Shown here piece by piece: positions 57,767-64,000 of a DNA stretch of 64,000 bases; within the stretch, counting starts at the first letter, position 1; every line of letters starts with the position of its first letter. Both the position numbers and the translations under genes were made by a program. The notes under the pieces are model-generated. The model made no database searches. It saw only the letters and a program-made list of their open reading frames with translations, and had not been told where the DNA came from. The DNA comes from Viola odorata (taxonomy: Eukaryota; Streptophyta; Magnoliopsida; Malpighiales; Violaceae). The stretch spans positions 17,014,443-17,078,442 of the forward strand of contig OY829538.1 of assembly GCA_963691705.1 (NCBI GenBank), written 5' to 3'.

Positions 57767-58160
57767 CGGTCGATTTTGTCACCAGACCGCATTTCGCAGA
57801 TGAAAAACGGTGTTGCAGATGTAATGAATTTTATGACAAAAATTGAAGTAAAAAAAAAAAATAGCAAACTTCCCATAGTTTCTGTGATTTTTGTTTCTGA
57901 TTTTTTTGTTACCTTTAGTAAGAAAAAAAAAAGGATAGTAAAGAAGCCCTAAGAATAGAATAATTTAAATTTTGAATTTAAAAATTCAAATAAAATTGCT
58001 TATTAAAAAAATTCAAATTAAATAATAAAATACTAATAAAAAAATACTCCTTCTGATTTTTATTAATTAATTTTATAAAACAGTAACATTCAGTAAAGTA
58101 AATACCAAAAAGTCAAGTAATGTGTACAATAACATTCAGTAGAAAAATGACACTTAATTG
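57767..58160 (-). promoter_or_regulatory. Upstream region of the SAP-domain gene
   Basis: The first about 100 bases are likely 5' UTR and promoter. Poly-A and AT-rich sequence follows (57850-58090) with AACATTCAGTA repeats resembling the Stowaway interior at 58790-58860. No motif is convincing. Confidence 0.4.
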
Positions 58161-58676
58161 CATAGTTTTCAGAACCGAACCGGACAGCGAACCGTTTTCG
58201 CCAATTTGGTGGTTCAACCGGGTTGAACCGGGTTCGACCGGATTGTAGATGCTGGTCCGTCCGGAACCGTTTACACATTAAACCGGTAAATCTTAGACGA
58301 AAAAACCGGATTAAACCGGATTGAACCGGCTGATTTTTACTGTAGCATTTTATAATATATCAAAAAATATTATTAAAATTGAAAAAGTCCAAAAACGACG
58401 TCGTTTTGGCACCCAAAATGGCGTTGTTTTGGTTACCTCTCTGATGGGCTGGCCCATCAAATTTTTTTTTTTAAAAAAAAAAAAACCAAACCAAAACAAC
58501 GTCGTTTTGGTTTGGCTCATCAAACCGCCCGGTTCAATCCGGTTCGCCCGGTTCAATCCGGTTCGCCCGGTCCGACCCGGGTCAGATGGCAATCCGGTTC
58601 GAAAGGTGAATCGGACCGGAAACATGAAAATGGCCGGTTACGTAAAAGCCGGTCCGGCCCGGTTCTGAAAACATGG
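58161..58676. mobile_element. hAT MITE rich in AACCGG motifs (516 bp)
   Basis: The ends CATAGTTTTCAGAACCG and (reversed) CCATGTTTTCAGAACCG are flanked by an exact 8-bp duplication CTTAATTG (58153-58160 and 58677-58684). Subterminal parts carry many GGTTGAACCGG/CCGGTTCAATCC motifs, probable transposase sites. In the middle, AAAACGACGTCGTTTTGG and its inverse form small palindromes. Confidence 0.9.
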
Positions 58677-58747
58677 CTTAATTGTGACCGGAGAGAGTAT
58701 AAAACTTGGACGAGTTTAAAACAAATTTCCCCCCTTTTTAATATATA

Positions 58748-58874
58748 CTCCCTCTAGATACTTTTAATTGTCACTTTTAAACAGTAATTTTCACTAAAAC
58801 AAACACTAAAAAGTCAAGTAAAGTGTATAGTAACTTTCAGTAAAAAAATGACAATTAAAAGTGTCCGGAGGGAG
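58748..58874. mobile_element. Stowaway MITE (127 bp)
   Basis: CTCCCTCTAGATACTTTTAA at the left and, reversed, CTCCCTCCGGACACTTTTAA at the right are flanked by TA on both sides. These are the standard Tc1/mariner-type Stowaway ends. Confidence 0.9.
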
Positions 58875-58926
58875 TATTATTTTTGTGACTTATATTATGA
58901 ATTCGATCATTAATATTTTAATGATA

Positions 58927-59159
58927 CTTCCTCTAGTTTTTATTAAACAACTCTTACTATTTGGGCACGCATATTAAGAAGGCTGGATGACTCACTATTT
59001 GACCCAAAAGAATTCCATACTTTTTTTCGAGTGTACGTTAATCCTTAACGTACGTCCGAGAAAAAATTCGGGGCAAAATTATTTCAAATAGTGAGTCATC
59101 CGGCTTTCTTCATATGCGTGCCCAAATAGTAAGAGTCGTTTAAAACAAACCGGAGGGAG
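58927..59159. mobile_element. Stowaway MITE with long hairpin arms (233 bp)
   Basis: TA-flanked ends CTTCCTCTAGTTTTTATT and (reversed) CTCCCTCCGGTTTGTTTT. Nearly the whole element is an inverted repeat: arms of about 100 bases include TTACTATTTGGGCACGCATA, GACTCACTATTTGA and AACGTACG. Transcribed, it would fold into one long hairpin. Confidence 0.9.
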
Positions 59160-59161
59160 TA

Positions 59162-59520
59162 ATTAATAATATAATCATTTTTAAAAATTTAGACTTCATC
59201 ATATTCTTTACATTTTTGTTCTGATTTCTTATAATGTTTTCAATTTCTCATCCTTTATAATTTTTAAACTTTTAGTATGATTAAAATTATAACTTTCATA
59301 AATTATAGAATTTATATTATAATTAATAAATATGTAATTTATTGATTGTTTGATTAGTGACTAAAGTATTAGTAGAGACTCGATTCCAAATTCGAATCCC
59401 ATATCCACTTATTAAAAAAATAGAATTTATATTATTGTTTTTGAAATTACAATGGGAAGTGGATATTTGTAAATGTAATTTACCAAAAATTTACTACGAC
59501 ACTGTGAATATATATATATA
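59162..59520. other. AT-rich spacer with SINE-like sequence
   Basis: At 59345-59425, TTAGTGACTAAAGTATTAG, then GACTCGATTCC and AATTCGAATCCCATATCC are in the order of pol III A and B boxes. No other feature is seen. Confidence 0.5.
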
Positions 59521-59600
59521 CATATCATTCAGTAAAAAATGATGCTATAACGTATATATTACGGTACTAATTCACTAGTCCCGTTGTCCAAAATCCAACA
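59521..59600 (-). repeat. Start of the 3' LTR of the Copia element
   Basis: On the minus strand CCAAGTGGGAGAT (a polypurine tract, 59601-59613) is followed by TGTTGGATTTTGGACAACGG, the usual Copia junction. The far end of the LTR is not clear; an AT dinucleotide run follows (about 59507-59521). Confidence 0.6.
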
Positions 59601-60013
59601 ATCTCCCACTTGGACAACTCGACAATGTGCGATCCTCATAATACCAACCTTTAGTCATATAGGTATATGTTAACTTCCCAAATGCTAGCATGATACCTGT
59701 CTAATTCAATCCGGTCCATTAGTTTCATCAATGCAAGAACCAAAGGAGCAGTCGTCGCAGTTCAAGCGACTAAACTCATGATGATTACGAGCACTAACTA
59801 ATTAATGACATGGATCCAGTGTGCATGTGCAACATAGAAATTACATGTGAAATGATCTATATATGTTTATTTCCAACTGATCCTTTTTACTTTATGAGAT
59901 AAAAAACTAGAGCATATATTGAATAAAATCAATATCCATAAACTGTGAAATAACATAATACACAGTCAATACATCTATGAGTCACAAAAGTACAAACCAA
60001 ACTCCCACTAATC

Positions 60014-61615
60014 TCAGGCATCTAAGCTAAGGACACCCATGCTAGATACATGGCCACGAAACACAACAGGTGTCAATGCCTTTGTCAGCGGATCCGCAAT
60101 CATTGCGTTTGTACCCAATAACTCAATGCTAACTTGACCACTCTGAACTCTCTCTTTTACGGCAAGAAACTTGATGTCAATGTGCTTAGACCTGGATGAA
60201 CTCCGATTATTATTGGAGTACAACACTGCAACCCGGTTGTCATAAAAGATACTCAAAGGTCTCTCAACGCTAGTGATAACTCGCAGTCCCTTAACCATAT
60301 TCTGTAGCCAAATAGCATGACTGGATGCCTCGTAGCAAGCTACAAACTCTGCCCCCATAGTGGAAGAAGCGACTAGTGACTGTTTGGCACTCTTCCAAGA
60401 AATCGCTCCTCCAACCAATAGAAAGACATATCCTGAAGTCGATCTCTGACTATCCTAGCATCCAGCAAAATCAGAATCAGAATACCCTATGATCTCAAGC
60501 TGATCTGATTTCCTGTATGTGAGCATGTAGTCTTTCATTTTCAGTAGATACCGAAAGACTCTTTTAGCTGCAACCCAATGGTCCCTTCTGGGATTGCTCT
60601 GGTATCTCCCCAATATACCAACTATAAACTCAAGGTCCGGACGGGTGCAAACTTGTGCATACATGATGCTACCCATAACCGAAGCATATGGAACACCCTC
60701 CATGAACTTACGGTCCAAATCTGTCTTAGGACACTGGTTAAGATTGAGTTTTTCACCTTTGGAGACAAGAGTATCATGTGGTTTACAATTTTGCATGTTA
60801 AATCTCTTGAGAACTTTATCGATGTAACCCTTTTGTGACAACCCAAGGATACCCCGTGAACGATCACGATGGATCTGTATTTCCAGCACAAAAGATGCTT
60901 CACCAAGGTCTTTCATCTCAAAGTTATCTGAGAGAAAAGTCTTAGTATCATGAAGAAGCTTTACATTATTCGTAGGAAGCAAAATGTCATCCACATACAG
61001 CAATAGAAATATAAACCTACTCCCACTGAACTTGTGGTACAGACAGTCCTCTACAGTGTTTACCTCAAAACCGTATGAAGTAATAACGTGATGTAACTTT
61101 AAGTACCATTGACGAGAAGCTTGCTTGAGCCCATAGATAGATTTCTTTAATCTACAAACCAATTGACTATCCTCGTTAGAGGATAAACCCTCTAGTCACT
61201 TCATGTAGATTTCTTCCTCAAGAACCCCATTGAGAAAAGCAGTCTTTACATCCATCTGATGTAGCTCAAGATCAAAATACGCCACCAAGGCCATAATAGT
61301 CCTAAAAGAGTCTTTCGATGAAACTAGAGAGAAGGTCTCTTTATAGTCTATTCCTTCCTTTTGGGTGAATCCTTTCGCAAAGACGTGCTTTGTACCTCTC
61401 AATATTGCCTTGTGAATCCCGTTTGGTTTTGAAAACCCATTTACAACCTATTGGTTTCACATTCTTAGGCAATGGTATGAGCTCCCAAACGTCATTGTCC
61501 TTCATGGATTGAAATTCATCCGCTATGGCCCGTATCCACTCTTGAGCATCAGAACAACTAATGGCCTCGGTGAAGGTGAGCGGGTCATCCTCCAAAGAGT
61601 CAATAGTCTCCTCAT
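60014..61615 (-). pseudogene. Ty1/Copia pol 3' part (RT and RNase H), broken
   Basis: The minus strand encodes, in order, the RT start WELIPLPKNVKPIGCKWVFK, then a frameshift near 61390, then HQMDVKTAFLNGVLEEEIYM, a stop at about 61197, and LKKSIYGLKQASRQWYLK. The catalytic loop FLLLYVDDILL is intact. RNase H has a stop after DSDFAGC (60455), then [20 protein letters not shown] and [11 protein letters not shown]. The upstream gag, protease and integrase are absent because the frame is cut at 61615 by the LTR that begins at 61616. It is not functional. Confidence 0.93.
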
Positions 61616-64000
61616 TGTCGCACCCCCTTATTCGTTGAAAACGAGTTTAAGGTTCGGGACGGATGCTAAGCATGAATGGATGCTCCGCATAATACAATGA
61701 AGTCGCCACCCTATTTTTCTAAGGTTTAGGGAACCTAAGCGTCATGGCATAAAAAATAAAAACTAAGGCACAATTGGTCTAAACCATTGAACAAAGGTTC
61801 GAGGTCGTATTGTGGACTTGGGAAGGTGTTAGGCACCCAAGTCACACCCTAAAAAGGTTACCGGTTATAAGGTGTTTGAATGCAGTTTTGATATACAAAG
61901 ATTTGTTTAAACGACCGAAGCATGTCAACCTCCTCCTCCCACGGACTCAAGTCACTCTCCGATCATTTACATAGGCCAATGATCGAATCGTGCCAACAGA
62001 GTTCGCTTATCAGAATTGGGTCACTTTCTGATTATTTAAACATTTTTTACACGATTTGGCCCTCCAAGGTGACGTTACATCTTAGCATTTTCGTAGGGAC
62101 ATGTTATTTCCGATAGGGACACGAAGGACGGGGTTACCGTTTGTTCGTTATGCTAGAGCGGACGTTCCCCCTTTTCATCGAGCCATGTATGATTAATTAA
62201 TTAATTACTACGTGGTCCTATCATGGATAAGTACTAGCACAATACAAATTTAATGAAATGCAGATAACCGTGTGGGATCGAAACCACCATGCTCATATAT
62301 CAAATAGCAATTTATTTCATGGCATAAAGAAAGCAAGTGACTTAAACACATAAGCATATGAGTTGATTTTAATCATGCATACAATTATGGTTTTTTAGCA
62401 ATTTTAAATAGTATACATGAAAATAATATTTGCAAAAGACATCAAATAAATAAAAGAGACTTAGAAGAAAGACGTACTTGCGTTGCGTGATCTTGATCTT
62501 CCTTGAAAAATGAGAGTGTTAGCAATGTTTTCGAAAATAAATAAATAAGAAAAGCGCATGCAAACATTTACTTAATTTGACAAATAAATATTCGAATAAA
62601 CGTGATGAACAAACAGGCAATTTATTTCATGCCAAACAAATAAATAATTAATTAGACATAAGAAATAAATAATTAATTAATTAACGCGGCAAACAAGTAA
62701 TCAATTAGTTCATTTGTTTCATATAAGTAATTTTAAACATGGCATAATTAATATTCGATTTATTTATAACATGCAAGCATATTAATTATTTCACAACAAT
62801 TTAAACATGGCATAAACAAATTAATTAAAACATGTAAGCATTTAATTAAATAAAACATGTCATAAACAAATTATTTACAACATGTAAGCAATTTAATCAA
62901 ACACACAAGCATACGAATATTTCATACGAACATTGATGACATGGCATAAAGCATACAAATATTTCATACATGTTGACGAACATTATACATGGCGTATACG
63001 AAAATAAATGGGCCCCACAAGGCATTTTTGAACATTAAAAAATGGGCTTGGCACAAGCCAAGCCCAAATTTTAATTTAAAACAAAGTATTTAAAGCATGC
63101 AAAAATTACAAGAATTTAAACACGAAAGTTGTACGAAAAATTAATAACACGTATACGAAACTCTTGTACGAAAATTAAATGGGTCGGGCTCAATATTGGT
63201 CCAAAACAGTGGCTGGGCTTGTGATGAAATCAAGCCCAGCACTCATTTAATCAAGATGGGCTTGTGATAAAATCAAGCCCATCACCTTTGCCTTTCTCCT
63301 TTTCCCGCCAGCAGCAACCTTCTTCTTCCCTTTCTTTATTTCCCAGCCGGCCACCATGGCCATATATCCAAAATTTCATCTTTCATCATCTTTACTTAAA
63401 ATGATTGCAATAATTACACCACAAAAGCAATAAATTATGGCAATAAAAACAGCAACAAAACACGTCAAGAATAGCTTCAATTTTACATGGAAAGAGCTAG
63501 TCAATTAATATGCATATATATCCATTAATTACTCAAAGCCTCATACAATTAAATTGGAGCAAGGAAAGCATTACTAACATGGAAACTAAGCATTTTAGAC
63601 AAGTTTTAACAAGTTATTCATGCATTATAATGAAAAATGAAAATTGAAGCAACTAGAGAGAGAGAGGTAGATTACCTTTCCGGGAGAGCTATTGGCCAAG
63701 AAGGATGAGCAAGAAGTAGAGATTAAGAGGAGGATTTGGTGCCCTTTTCTTGGTGATAGAAGCAAGCTATTTATAGGGGAAAAATGAAATTGGAGTATGT
63801 TGGTTTGCTTGGCCGGAAATCATCCGTAGATATTTTTGGGAGTGATGATGAACTCTATGGCCGGAATAGTGAGCTAGGGGAAGGAAGCTTGTGGCCAAGT
63901 GATGAGCAAGTTTGATTGTGTGGCTAGGTGATGAGCAAGGCAAGCTGGAACCGAGCTGGAGGATGAGAAGGAATTAAATGGCATTTATGTAACATTTATC
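61616..64000 (-). repeat. Second Tat/Ogre-type LTR, cut by the window edge
   Basis: It begins TGTCGCACCCCCTTATTCG, like TGTCGCGCCCC at 391. It shares AATGAAGTCGCCACCC, GGTCGTATTGTGGACT.GGGAAGGTGTTAGGCACCC and GGGATCGAAA blocks with 391-1000, in the same orientation. A minus-strand TATA box (63768-63777) matches that of the first copy. The left flank is Copia coding sequence with no primer site. It is therefore the 3' LTR of a minus-strand element, or a solo LTR; its other end lies beyond the window. CTCAT (61611-61615) should be the target duplication. A local repeat, ACATGGCATAAACAAATT / ACATGTAAGCATTTAA (62735-62900), replaces the arrays of the first copy. Confidence 0.8.

Overview
The window is nuclear DNA of a flowering plant, most likely a eudicot. 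It has spliced genes with GT-AG introns, plant-specific protein families, and dense nested plant transposons (Ty3, Copia, hAT, Mutator-like, Harbinger, Stowaway, SINE). There is no prokaryotic gene organisation, CRISPR array, rRNA or recognisable tRNA. The species cannot be named from the sequence alone.

Three host genes look intact. (1) 16996-28810, minus: a 24-exon gene for the TWD40-1 subunit of the TPLATE endocytic complex (about 1616 aa). One of its introns looks U12-type (AT-AC). (2) 49844-51836, plus: a 5-exon short-chain dehydrogenase/reductase (279 aa). (3) 55268-57766, minus: a 9-exon SAP-domain protein like plant 'zinc finger CCCH domain-containing protein 62' (420 aa). Host-gene fragments also occur: a 60S P0 first exon (4046-4384), a bHLH IVc fragment (30463-30835), and alpha-tubulin plus possible histone H2B pieces carried by a Pack-MULE-like element (5625-8020).

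Layout. 1-3873: minus-strand Tat/Ogre-type Ty3 element (start of an ORF, primer binding site, 3.48-kb 5' LTR). 4046-4384: P0 fragment. 4511-8710: hAT element with a transposase tail and the nested Pack-MULE. 9243-15385: second hAT (exact 8-bp TSD) with a decayed BED-finger transposase and two solo LTRs, each with an exact 5-bp TSD. 16996-28810: TWD40-1. 29123-30835: hAT MITE and bHLH remnant. 31204-44467: old Reina-like Ty3 element split by a young intact Ty3 element (34026-42274, one 1751-aa polyprotein, LTRs nearly identical). 47308-49502: third hAT with an internal tandem duplication, one copy split by a solo LTR. 49844-51836: SDR gene. 52312-53921: MITE abutting a Harbinger element. 55268-57766: SAP-domain gene. 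58161-59159: three MITEs. 59600-61615: Copia remnant on the minus strand, broken at 61616 by a second Tat-type LTR that runs off the right edge.

The host genes are not an operon and show no joint pathway. The main story is layered transposition: insertion order can be read from target-site duplications (Pack-MULE into hAT; solo LTRs into hATs; young Ty3 into Reina; Tat LTR into Copia). I found no clearly new biological system. The best leads are the gene-capturing Pack-MULE, the AT-AC intron, an unexplained antisense ORF in the leader of the young retrotransposon, and hairpin-forming palindromes inside several LTRs.
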